The translations under genes and the position numbers were made by a program. 64,000 nt of DNA, from NCBI GenBank assembly GCA_035547755.1, contig DASZUG010000070.1:1-64000 (forward strand), written 5' to 3'. The notes under the pieces are model-generated. The model did no database searches, was not told the DNA's origin, and saw only the letters and a list, made by a program, of their open reading frames with translations. The stretch is from Mesorhizobium_L sp035547755 (GTDB lineage Bacteria > Pseudomonadota > Alphaproteobacteria > Rhizobiales > Rhizobiaceae). Within the stretch, counting starts at the first letter, position 1. Each line of letters begins with the position of its first letter. This document shows positions 15,499 through 24,100 of the stretch, in pieces.

Positions 15499-16050
15499 AT
15501 GAATCTTGCACTCCCCTCCACCTTTCTTGCTGCCTTCGCGGCTGCGTCGCTGGCGAGCGCCATGGCGAATGCGGCCGATGCGGGCGAGCGCGACATGAAG
15601 TTCTTCCGCTCCGTCGAGGGACAATGGTCCGGTCCCGGCGAAGTCGTTGCCGGCAAGTACAAGGGCACGCGCTTCACTTGCGACCTCGTCGGCACGACGC
15701 CGTCGCACCGCGCCGGCATGAATCTCGATGGAACCTGCCGCGTCGGCATGTTCACGCAGAAGATGTCGGCCCATGTCGAGGAGCGCGGCCATAGCGGTTA
15801 TCATGGGACGTTTCTCGACGGCGCCGCGGGCAAGGGCCTGGACGTCGTCGGCGGCGATGTCGAAGGCAAGAAGGTCGTCTTCATGCTCAACCGGCATCAA
15901 TTGAAGGGAACCATGCTGGCGCATCTGCCCGATCCCAACACGATGAACGTCACGATTTCCGTCAAGGTCAATGATAGTCTGGTGCCGGTCATCGGCGTCA
16001 GCCTCAAGCGCAACAGCGAACATTCCGCAAAGCAGGTGGCGCAGGAATAG
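15499..16050 (+). CDS. Secreted conserved hypothetical protein
   Basis: A 183-residue protein with a clear Sec signal peptide (MNLALPSTFLAAFAAASLAS, cleavage probably after ANA near residue 26). The mature part is a predicted beta-rich domain (FFRSVEGQWSGPGEVVAGKY, YHGTFLDGAAGKGLDVVGGDVEG) with two cysteines about 20 residues apart, which could form a disulfide in the periplasm. The pattern resembles small rhizobial periplasmic proteins of unknown function. A degenerate copy of a rhizobial hairpin repeat follows at 16073. Confidence 0.8.
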   Translation: MNLALPSTFLAAFAAASLASAMANAADAGERDMKFFRSVEGQWSGPGEVVAGKYKGTRFTCDLVGTTPSHRAGMNLDGTCRVGMFTQKMSAHVEERGHSGYHGTFLDGAAGKGLDVVGGDVEGKKVVFMLNRHQLKGTMLAHLPDPNTMNVTISVKVNDSLVPVIGVSLKRNSEHSAKQVAQE

Positions 16051-16072
16051 GCGTCGTAGCGTTGCACCAGGC

Positions 16073-16165
16073 GCGTCCTTCGAAGCTTGCTTCGCAAGCA
16101 CTCAGGATGAGGGAATCAGACGCTAACGATCTCATCCTGCGGTGCGAACCCGTAGGACGAGCCGC
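16073..16165. repeat. Rhizobial intergenic hairpin repeat, degenerate copy
   Basis: Contains CGTCCTTCGAAGCTTGCTTC, CTCAGGATGAGGG, then CTCATCCTGCGGTGCGAACC and GTAGGACGAGCC as an imperfect inverted arm. It belongs to the same family as the better-preserved copy at 50203-50310. It sits between a secreted-protein gene and ltrA (convergent) and may act as a shared transcription end. Confidence 0.7.
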
Positions 16166-16186
16166 GAAGAATGCATGGTTCGCCCT

Positions 16187-17380
16187 TCATGTAATCGCCT
16201 GGGTCCTGAGCGATTTCAGCGACAGATATTCCCACACTGCCACGAGAAGCAGGATCGCGGCCGAAGACGCGCCGAGCGTGAACAGGTCAAGCGACGTCCC
16301 GACGAAGCCCAACAGCACCGAAAGGACCGCGCCGACCATGTGCGACAAGGGCGGTCGCCCGAAGACGCGCGCCTTGAAGAGCATGTTGCCGACAATGTAG
16401 ATCAGCGTCGCGCCCGCGATCACCAGAACGGCGCCCCCGTCCGCATTGCGGCCGGTCGGATGGGCGAGCAGCAGTTCGTCCGAAACAGCGGCGACGATAA
16501 TGCCCGCCACGATGACGATATGTATGTAGGTGTAGGCAACCCGCGCGATCGCTCCGGGATCGTCGGATTTCTCGATCCGGCTGCGGGCATAATCGGCGCC
16601 GATATTGAAATAAATCCACCACATGGCGACCGTGCCGATAAAGGCGACGAGAAATGCGGCCGCATGTTCGCCGTTCCAGGTCATCTCGCTGAAGGTGGCG
16701 CCGGTGACGAGAACGGATTCCCCGAGCGCGATGATGACGAAGAGCGCGCAGCGCTCCGAGAGATGGCCGCCGTCGACGTCCCAATCGGCCGTGGTCGAGC
16801 GTCCGAGGCCTGGGACGCGGAAACCCGCGGCCGGAGAGATATAATCGATCGCCAGCGCAATCAGCCACAGCACAAATCGGGCCTGCCCTTGCGTAAGGCC
16901 GCCGGCGATCCACGCTATCCCCGAAACGGTCAGCCAAATGCTGATTCGTTGGAAATTGCGGTAATTGCCGGGATTGTGCTTCCGAAGCGCCCACATCATG
17001 AAGAGCGAGCGACCAAGCTGCATGAAGACGTAGGCTGAGGCGAAAGCCAGACCCTTCCCACCAAACGCCGCGGGAATGGAGGTCGACAGGATCAGGCCGG
17101 CAAGCATCAGCACCAGCAGCATCAGCCGGACCGAATTGCGCTGTGGATCGAGCCAGTTCGTTACCCAGGAGGTGTAAACCCACACCCACCAGACCGCCAT
17201 AAAGAGAAGCAGCGCCTCGATCGCGCCCGCCGGCGTCAGATGATGAAGCAGCGCGTGGGAGGTCTGCGTTACCGCGAATACGAAGACCAGATCGAAGAAG
17301 AGTTCGACATATTCGACCCGAGCTTCCTCGTCCTCTCCCCTCGCACGCTGAAGATCTCTTGCGGAAGCGAAAAGCGCCAT
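16187..17380 (-). CDS. ltrA: Low temperature requirement protein A (LtrA) family
   Basis: A 397-residue multi-pass membrane protein. The diagnostic N-terminal segment is EYVELFFDLVFVFAVTQTSHALLHHL (cited in two halves: EYVELFFDLVFVFAVTQ and TSHALLHHL), and FVIIALGESVLVTGATF in the middle is the second LtrA signature. About 10-11 hydrophobic helices are visible. The family is named from a Listeria mutant unable to grow in the cold; its biochemical function is unknown. The gene is alone, followed on the same strand by nothing and convergent with the secreted-protein gene. Confidence 0.92.
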   Translation of the reverse strand: MALFASARDLQRARGEDEEARVEYVELFFDLVFVFAVTQTSHALLHHLTPAGAIEALLLFMAVWWVWVYTSWVTNWLDPQRNSVRLMLLVLMLAGLILSTSIPAAFGGKGLAFASAYVFMQLGRSLFMMWALRKHNPGNYRNFQRISIWLTVSGIAWIAGGLTQGQARFVLWLIALAIDYISPAAGFRVPGLGRSTTADWDVDGGHLSERCALFVIIALGESVLVTGATFSEMTWNGEHAAAFLVAFIGTVAMWWIYFNIGADYARSRIEKSDDPGAIARVAYTYIHIVIVAGIIVAAVSDELLLAHPTGRNADGGAVLVIAGATLIYIVGNMLFKARVFGRPPLSHMVGAVLSVLLGFVGTSLDLFTLGASSAAILLLVAVWEYLSLKSLRTQAIT

Positions 17381-17435
17381 GCGGTCCGGTCACCTCATCC
17401 CTGCGACAAAACCGATTTTTGCTTGGAGACAAGGT

Positions 17436-17975
17436 TCAAGGCAAGTTGCGCGTCGCATCGTCAGCAGGCAAATGCCACCAGTTTCCGCTTTTCGTCAGGT
17501 TTTCGATCCGGCTCTCGTCAAGCCGCGAGATGAGTTCGGCCATCTTTTTCCCGTCGATCACCAACTCCGGCGCGATCTCGCTTAGCGGAACAAGGACGAA
17601 GGCGCGCTCGGCGAGCCGCGGATGCGGGATTGTCAGGCCTTCTTCGTCAATGGCGCTGTCGTCGTAGAGAAGGATGTCGATATCGATGGTGCGTGGACCC
17701 CAGCGTTCGCGTCTGACGCGTTTCAAAAATTGTTCCTCTTCGAGGCAGAGGGAAAGCAGGTCGCGCGGCGATAGCGTCGTGGCTATGGCTGCGACCGCGT
17801 TCAGGAAATCGGGTTGATCGGTCTTGCCCCAGGGCGGCGTCCGATAGAGCGAGGATACAATGATGACCGAGCAGGCCGGATCGGCGTCGATTGCCCTCAG
17901 CGCCGCCGCCATCGCCGCGGCTGGGTCGCCGATATTGCCGCCGAGGCCAAGGAATGCAGTAACGCGCCCGGTCAT
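17436..17975 (-). CDS. folK: 2-amino-4-hydroxy-6-hydroxymethyldihydropteridine diphosphokinase
   Basis: HPPK, which pyrophosphorylates hydroxymethyldihydropterin with ATP just before the FolP step. The 179-residue protein has FLGLGGNIGDP at the N-terminus, LYRTPPWGKTDQPDFLNAV, and the signature RRERWGPRTIDIDILLYDD with the catalytic Asp pair. Its ATG overlaps the folP stop (TAATG), so translation is coupled. folB, often between folP and folK, is absent here. Confidence 0.96.
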   Translation of the reverse strand: MTGRVTAFLGLGGNIGDPAAAMAAALRAIDADPACSVIIVSSLYRTPPWGKTDQPDFLNAVAAIATTLSPRDLLSLCLEEEQFLKRVRRERWGPRTIDIDILLYDDSAIDEEGLTIPHPRLAERAFVLVPLSEIAPELVIDGKKMAELISRLDESRIENLTKSGNWWHLPADDATRNLP

Positions 17976-18817
17976 TATCGGTTGCCGACAGACGCCATCA
18001 CGGCATCCGCCATTTTGAGCGCATCCCGGTTCGCGGCCACGTCATGCACGCGGAAAATCGCGGCGCCCTTCATACGCAGAATGACGCTCGTCGCGGCCGT
18101 GCCGATGGCGCGTTCGGCATGGACCTCCTTGCCGGTGACACGCCCGACAAAACGCTTGCGCGAGGTGCCGACGGCAAGAGGATAGCCAAGCGCATGCAGT
18201 TCCTCGAAGCGGGCCATAAGCTCCAGATTGGCTTCGGGCGTTTCCTTGGCGAAGCCGAAGCCGGGGTCGAGCACGATCGCGTCATTCGCCACGCCCGCAT
18301 GACGTGCGATTTCGAGCGAGCGGCGCAGAAAAGAAAACTGATCGGCGATGACGTCCGGATCCTTTTGCCGCTCGCGGCCGGTATGCATGAGGATCAGCCC
18401 CCCACCGGTTTCCGCGGCGACAGCGGCGATTTCGGGATCGCGCTGCGCTCCCCAGACGTCGTTGATGATGTGAACACCACGTTCGACCGCCAGCCTGGCC
18501 GTTTCGGCTCGATAGGTGTCCACCGACAGAATCACATTGTCCTTGGCAAGCGCGTCGATCACCGGCAGGATGCGCGCCTGTTCCTCGGCGGCGGAGATCG
18601 ATGCGCCACCCGGCCGGGTCGATTCCCCGCCTATGTCGATAATCGCCGCGCCCTCTCCCATCATGCGCCGCGCATGGTCGATCGCCTTTTCCGGCCGATC
18701 GTATTGGCCTCCGTCGGCAAAGGAATCCGGCGTCACGTTGAGAATGCCCATGACGACGGAGGCCTGCCCGAGGTCGAGGCTCCGTCCATGTGCGAGACGC
18801 CAATGCCAGGTTTTCAT
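17975..18817 (-). CDS. folP: Dihydropteroate synthase
   Basis: Condenses hydroxymethyldihydropterin pyrophosphate with p-aminobenzoate; the sulfonamide target. The 280-residue TIM barrel shows both family signatures: MGILNVTPDSFADGG (about residues 23-37) and AAIIDIGGESTRPGG (about 56-70). LAVGTSRKRFVG near residue 220 is the pABA/pterin loop. It follows the ferredoxin reductase gene by only 19 bp and overlaps folK, so ferredoxin, fnr, folP and folK look like one transcript. Confidence 0.97.
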   Translation of the reverse strand: MKTWHWRLAHGRSLDLGQASVVMGILNVTPDSFADGGQYDRPEKAIDHARRMMGEGAAIIDIGGESTRPGGASISAAEEQARILPVIDALAKDNVILSVDTYRAETARLAVERGVHIINDVWGAQRDPEIAAVAAETGGGLILMHTGRERQKDPDVIADQFSFLRRSLEIARHAGVANDAIVLDPGFGFAKETPEANLELMARFEELHALGYPLAVGTSRKRFVGRVTGKEVHAERAIGTAATSVILRMKGAAIFRVHDVAANRDALKMADAVMASVGNR

Positions 18818-18836
18818 TCCATTCCCGTGAGGTGCA

Positions 18837-19862
18837 TCACGCCACGCCCAGCTTCTTCTGCAGGCTCGTCGACGAAGTGGTGTACTGGAAGACGATGCGC
18901 TCCGCCGGGCTGATATAGTGCTTCGCCGCCTGCGCCATCAAAGCTGCCTCGTGAAAGCCCGACAGGATGAGCTTGAGCTTGCCCGGATAGCTATTGATGT
19001 CGCCGATCGCGAATATGCCCGGCACCGAAGACTGGAATTTTTCCGTATCGACGGGAATGAGGTTCTCGTGGAGATTCAACCCCCATTCCGCTATCGGGCC
19101 GAGTTTCATCGTCAGGCCGAAGAAAGGCAGGAGCCTTGTGCAGGCGATTTCGACTTCGCCGTGAGGTCCTTTGACGGTCGCCGAACGCAACACCCCGTTC
19201 TCACCGGAAAGCGCCGTTACCTGCCCGATCTGGAAGCGGAGTTTTTCCTCCTCGTGCAGCGCGAACATCTTGTTGACGCTGTCCGGCGCGGCGCGAAACT
19301 CTGCGCGGCGATGGACAAGCGCGACGGAACGCGCGACGGGCTGCAGGTTCAAGGTCCAGTCGAGCGCCGAATCTCCACCTCCGACGATCAGAAGGTCCTC
19401 TCCGCGAAAGTCCTCCATGCGCCGCACTGCGTAGAAGACGCTCTTGCCCTCATAGGCCTCAATGCCCGGGATCGGCGGGCGCTTCGGCTGGAACGACCCG
19501 CCGCCGGCAGCGATCACGACCGCTTTCGCCTCGAAAATCTCCCCCTCATCCGTGGTGACGCGGAACGATCCGTCCTCGCGCTTCTCCAGCGCGGAAATCA
19601 TCCGGTTGAAGGTGAATTGCGGCTGGAAAGGTTCGATCTGCTCCATCAGCTTGTCGACCAGGCCCTGCGCCGTGATCAGTGGCCAGCCCGGAATGTCGTA
19701 GATCGGCTTTTCGGGATAGAGTTCGGCGCATTGGCCGCCTGGCCGGTCGAGAATGTCAACCAGATGACATTTAAGATCGAGCAGGCCGAGTTCGAATACC
19801 GCGAAAAGACCAACCGGCCCCGCGCCAACAATCAAGACATCGGTTTTCGTGACGTTGTGCAT
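18837..19862 (-). CDS. Ferredoxin--NADP+ reductase, thioredoxin-reductase-like type
   Basis: A 341-residue flavoprotein that moves electrons between NADPH and a ferredoxin or flavodoxin. It has the FAD motif VLIVGAGPVGLFAVFELG, the NADP motif LLIVGGGDSALDWTL, and the late FAD motif GIFAIGDINSYPGK. The redox-active CxxC of thioredoxin reductase is missing, which separates it from TrxB and matches the YumC-type FNR. The [2Fe-2S] ferredoxin encoded just upstream is the obvious partner. GAGG lies 8 bases before the ATG. Confidence 0.92.
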   Translation of the reverse strand: MHNVTKTDVLIVGAGPVGLFAVFELGLLDLKCHLVDILDRPGGQCAELYPEKPIYDIPGWPLITAQGLVDKLMEQIEPFQPQFTFNRMISALEKREDGSFRVTTDEGEIFEAKAVVIAAGGGSFQPKRPPIPGIEAYEGKSVFYAVRRMEDFRGEDLLIVGGGDSALDWTLNLQPVARSVALVHRRAEFRAAPDSVNKMFALHEEEKLRFQIGQVTALSGENGVLRSATVKGPHGEVEIACTRLLPFFGLTMKLGPIAEWGLNLHENLIPVDTEKFQSSVPGIFAIGDINSYPGKLKLILSGFHEAALMAQAAKHYISPAERIVFQYTTSSTSLQKKLGVA

Positions 19863-19954
19863 TTCTTGATCCTCGGCTCTTCATGGCCGGAACACAGCTT
19901 CAAGGCCGTCATGCAATGACGGGATTTCGCCGTGTTCGCGGTTTCGGCCTTGCC

Positions 19955-20275
19955 TCAACCCTGGCGTTCGGGCACGCGAACCGTGAGGCCGTCCAGTTCA
20001 TCGCGGACCTTGATCTGGCAGGAAAGCCGGGAATTCGGCCGGACATCGAAGGCGAAATCGAGCATGTCCTCTTCCATCGATTCCGGCTCCCCGACAATTC
20101 CGGTCCATTCTTCATCGACATAGACGTGGCAGGTTGCGCACGCACAGGCCCCGCCGCATTCCGCCTCGATCCCGGGGACGCTGTTCCTGATCGCGTTCTC
20201 CATTACCGTCGAGCCGTTCTCCGCCTCGATGTCATAGGAAGTGCCGTCGAAGGCAATGATGTGCAGCTTGGTCAT
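19955..20275 (-). CDS. [2Fe-2S] ferredoxin, adrenodoxin type
   Basis: A 106-residue ferredoxin with the cluster ligands in ECGGACACATC (C-x5-C-x2-C) and a fourth Cys in RLSCQIKV. SMEEDMLDFA is the acidic recognition helix typical of adrenodoxin-like proteins. Such ferredoxins serve Fe-S assembly or cytochrome P450 and other oxygenases. It lies 92 bp upstream of a ferredoxin-NADP reductase in the same direction, making a two-gene electron-transfer unit ahead of folP-folK. Confidence 0.94.
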   Translation of the reverse strand: MTKLHIIAFDGTSYDIEAENGSTVMENAIRNSVPGIEAECGGACACATCHVYVDEEWTGIVGEPESMEEDMLDFAFDVRPNSRLSCQIKVRDELDGLTVRVPERQG

Positions 20276-20413
20276 TGAGGAGCCCCAGGGAAGACCCTGC
20301 CGAGATAATCACTCCGCCTGCCAAGTCAACAGCCCAGCGGCAAAGGGTGTGAGAGGCCAAAGCAAAGGCGGTGACAGAATTTGTTTTCAGAATGCGCCGA
20401 TGCGAAACATGTG

Positions 20414-20791
20414 TCAGCGGCTGATAGCTGCGATGAAGTCCCGGACTTCTTCGATCCGGCGGGCAAGTTTCTTCGGAAGCACGGCGTCTTCCGGACGTTT
20501 CTCGATGTCGGACGCACATTCGGCGACCGCAAAGGCGCCGACCCCGAGCGCAGCGCCCTTCAGGGCATGGGCAAGGCTCTTGCGGTCATGGAAATCGGCA
20601 TGGACAATGCTTTCCCGGACCGTCAGCGCCTGATGCAGAAACATGGCGAGCACCTCGGCCTCGAGCGCCCTGTCACCCATTGTCTGACGGGACAGATGGA
20701 CGAGGTCCACAGGCCTTGCGCGTGATGGAGCGGAGGCTTCGCCGCCCGGCATGGCATAAGCAACGGCCTGGGCGTCCTGGAATTGCATCAT
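20414..20791 (-). CDS. Hpt (histidine phosphotransfer) domain protein
   Basis: A 125-residue stand-alone phosphotransfer protein. The phosphorylatable histidine is in LAHALKGAALGVGA (HxLKG motif, about residue 74), inside a four-helix bundle. No kinase or receiver is fused, and no cognate kinase is adjacent. It lies divergently from the large GPR-like gene and upstream of the ferredoxin gene. AGGAG is 5 bases before the first ATG; a second ATG follows immediately. It may feed into a cell-cycle phosphorelay, but that is speculation from gene neighbourhood. Confidence 0.88.
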   Translation of the reverse strand: MMQFQDAQAVAYAMPGGEASAPSRARPVDLVHLSRQTMGDRALEAEVLAMFLHQALTVRESIVHADFHDRKSLAHALKGAALGVGAFAVAECASDIEKRPEDAVLPKKLARRIEEVRDFIAAISR

Positions 20792-20967
20792 CGGATCTCC
20801 TGCACAATCAACTCGAAACGCTACTCAGCAAGAACCGGGCCACAGTGCATCGAAGCTGCTAGACCGATCCCCCCTCTCCGCCGCGGTTAACCAACATCCC
20901 GAACGGCTCCGGGAACGGCCATCCATGCGACTTTCGTGGCAATTTCTAGGCGGCGGGACATGGAGAA

Positions 20968-20991
20968 GCCGTTAATATCAACGTTAACGGC
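20968..20991. promoter_or_regulatory. Palindrome with TTAA half-sites upstream of the GPR-like gene
   Basis: GCCGTTAA-TATCAACG-TTAACGGC is a perfect inverted repeat with 8-bp arms. It lies in the 400-bp gene-free divergent region (20792-21191) between hpt and the GPR-like gene. Further TTAAC sites occur at about 20886 and 21035 (the latter TTAA-N8-TTAA). The half-sites resemble CtrA boxes (TTAA-N7-TTAA), but the spacing is one base too long in both pairs. Otherwise the region shows nothing recognisable. Confidence 0.4.
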
Positions 20992-21191
20992 CGCTATCCG
21001 CCGCGAAAATTTTCCTGGCGATCAAGATAGTTGTTAACCTTGTGTTTAAACTTTTATCCATCGGCGTGAATGCGGGTTTCCTTTCCTCCGGTGTCCCAGT
21101 ACGATACGCCGGACCATAATAAGCCATGTGTGCCGGCACGAGGCGTCGCAAAGACGGCCGGCACATCAATAACGTACAGGGTAAGGCGGCG

Positions 21192-24100
21192 ATGGCGCGT
21201 AAGACGACGAAGACAGTCAATTTCGATTCCGACGTTGCGAAGCAATTGGAGGAAGCGCTCGATCTCGACTTGAGTAATCCGGACTCGGAAGGTCTTGATA
21301 TCGCTGCTTCCATGGAAGATCTGGAGGCGCAAATTTCCCAAGCAGCGGAAGAGCTTGCTCGGGAAACTCAAATAAAGACTCCAAGCCACCCGACGCCGTC
21401 CGAACCAGCCAACCAGTCAACCAGGTCGCCTGCTATCGATCCTGCTTCACTCGCCAATATAACGGGAGAAGCAAAAGCGCCTGTAAAGGAAACCAGGGCG
21501 GCAGCCGGGCCGGCGTCATTCCAACCATCGTCTTTCGAAAGGGTTCTGGAAAAGACAAGCACGGAGAAGGCTCCCGCTCCCATCGCCCGACCCGTGGAAG
21601 CGCAACCCACACCGGCGCGCACCGGATTTGCGCCGGCCAATGACGACCGGCAAAAGGATTACAGCGCCATTCTCAGCCGGTTGGAGCGGCGTGCGCCCAG
21701 AACCGTCTATTGGATCGCGCTTCTGGTTTCCGTCCTCTGGGCTGCGGGAGGCCTGCTGTTCGATAATCTTCTCTCAGGCCAGAAGATTTGGCAAATCAGG
21801 AACTTCGATCAACTTCTTCAATCGCCGCATTCAATTGCTATCGCGCTCGGCATCGCCCTGCCTATCATCCTTTTCTGGGCCTTCGCGGTCATGGTCCGCA
21901 GATCCCAGGAGATGCGCCTTGCCGTCCGTTCGATGACGGAGGTCGTCTTCCGTCTCGCCGAGCCGGAAAGCCTGGCGCAGGATAGAATTTCGCTTGTCGG
22001 CCAAGCCGTTCGCCGCGAAGTCCAGGCGATGGGCGAAGGGATCGAGCGTACGCTTGCCCGTGCGGTGGAGCTGGAAACGCTGGTCCATACCGAAGTCAGC
22101 GAACTCGAACGCGCCTATTCGGAGAACGAGGTGCGCATCCGTGCCTTGGTCGACGGGCTCGGAAGCGAACGCGAGGCGGTCATCAACCATGCCGAGCGCG
22201 TCAGGACATCGATCGCCGGGGCGCACCAACAGTTGCAGAGCGAACTTGGCGCGGCGACCGACAGTATCCGCGACAATATTCTCGGCGCCTCGACCAAGCT
22301 TTCCATGACCATCAACGAGTCGGGCGAGAAGCTTCTGGGCCGGCTCAACGAAAACGGCTCTATCCTGCAGGATGGGATCGAAAAGCGGCTCGACACCCTT
22401 TCCGAGCGGATCAGCACGTCGGGCGAGGCCTTCGCCAGCCTGCTCGACACCCGTATCGCCGCCCTGACGGAAAGCGCCTCGCAATCGACCCGTTCGCTTT
22501 CGGATATGCTGAACGAACGGACAGGCAGCATCGTCTCTCTCCTGGGTGACGCCACGAAGTCGCTCAGCGACGAATTCGATACGCGGCTTGCCGGCATCGA
22601 GCGGACGCTTGCCGAGCGTGGTCAATCGCTTATCAGGGAATTCGAAACACGCGCCGAGACGCTCGACGCGGGTACGCAACGGCTCAACGCCGCTCTTGAG
22701 GCGCGGGCGCGGCAGATCAACGAAACGCTTGCGGAACGCGCAAAGGAGCTTGCCGGCACGTTCAATTCCGGCAAGCAGGATATCGCGACGCTCATCGACG
22801 AAGGCAAGGCGACGATCGGGATGGAACTGGCCGAACTCGTCCTTTCGACTTCGAGCATGATCGAGGCGCGTGCGGTGGATTTCTCTTCCCGCCTCGCGGC
22901 GGGACGCGAGCAGGTCAGCCAGGCGCTCGACAGCGATATCGCCAGAATTTCCGACGAACGCGCCAAGCTGGACACGATCATCGAAGGTCATGCGCTGGCG
23001 CTTTCGCAGAGCCGGGACAACCTTTCCCAGGCTGTTGCGAACGATCTCCAGAAAATCGGCGAAACGCGCGCGGAGGTCGAAGCCTCCATCCAGCGCCAGA
23101 TCGCGAGCTTCACCGAAGGCCGCGGCCTTCTCAGCAAGGCGCTCGAGGAGGATCTGCAAAGGGTGCAGGAAGAGCGCGGCGCGATCGATGTTTCCGTCAA
23201 CCGTCACCTTGCCAAGCTGGTCGAGGGTCGACAGCTCATGCGCCGCGCCCTCGACGAGGATCTACAGAAACTCGTCGACAGCCGCGCCGCGATCGACGCT
23301 GCGATCGAAGAGCATTCCAGCCGGTTGGCAAACCAGCTTGCCGAGGGGCGCGAAGCAGCGCGTCGGGTCCTTGACGAAGATCTGGACAAGCTGACCCAGT
23401 CGCGCGCGGAGATCGACGATGCGATCGGCGCGCATCTGGCGCGCCTGTCCGACGGCCGTGCCGATTTGCAGGCGGCGTTGCAGGACGATCTCGACAGGCT
23501 GGCGGAATCGCGGCGCGAGATCGACCTTTCGCTCGAACAGCACACAGCCAAGCTGGTCGATGGCCGCAATGCGCTGAGCCAGCTGATGGACGATGACATG
23601 GCGCAGGTGACGGCGGCGCGCGGGGCGTTGGACGAGACCGTTCGCGCCCATGTCGACCGGCTGGCGGAAGGCCGTGATCTGCTCGGCCGCGTGATGGAAA
23701 ACGATTTGCAGAAGCTTGCGGAAAACCGCGCCATCATGGACCAGAACGTGGCGGAGCATGTACGCCAGATTGCCGAAAGCAGGACGGCCATCACCGTGGC
23801 CCTCTCCTCGGAGATCGAGAAGATCGATGATGCGTTCCGCCGTCAGACCGGCGTCATAGAAGAGCGAACACAATCAATGGAACGGGCCCTCTCGACGGGC
23901 GTGGACAATGTGCGTTCGACGCTCGAGAAGAGCGCCGTCGTGGTTGCCGGCGCCTTGCGCGAAAAGGTGCTCGAAGTCACGGCGGCCTTGCGCAACGAGG
24001 CCGGCCAGGCCTTTACGGATGCAGACCGCAAAATCGCGGAACGCGCGGCCGAGACGGCGGAGCTGCTCTCCGCCCGCGCCGCCGAAATCTCGCGTACCTT

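Noticed and set aside
20968..20991. A canonical CtrA binding site
   Set aside because: Spacing between TTAA half-sites is 8 instead of 7, so I report it only as CtrA-like.
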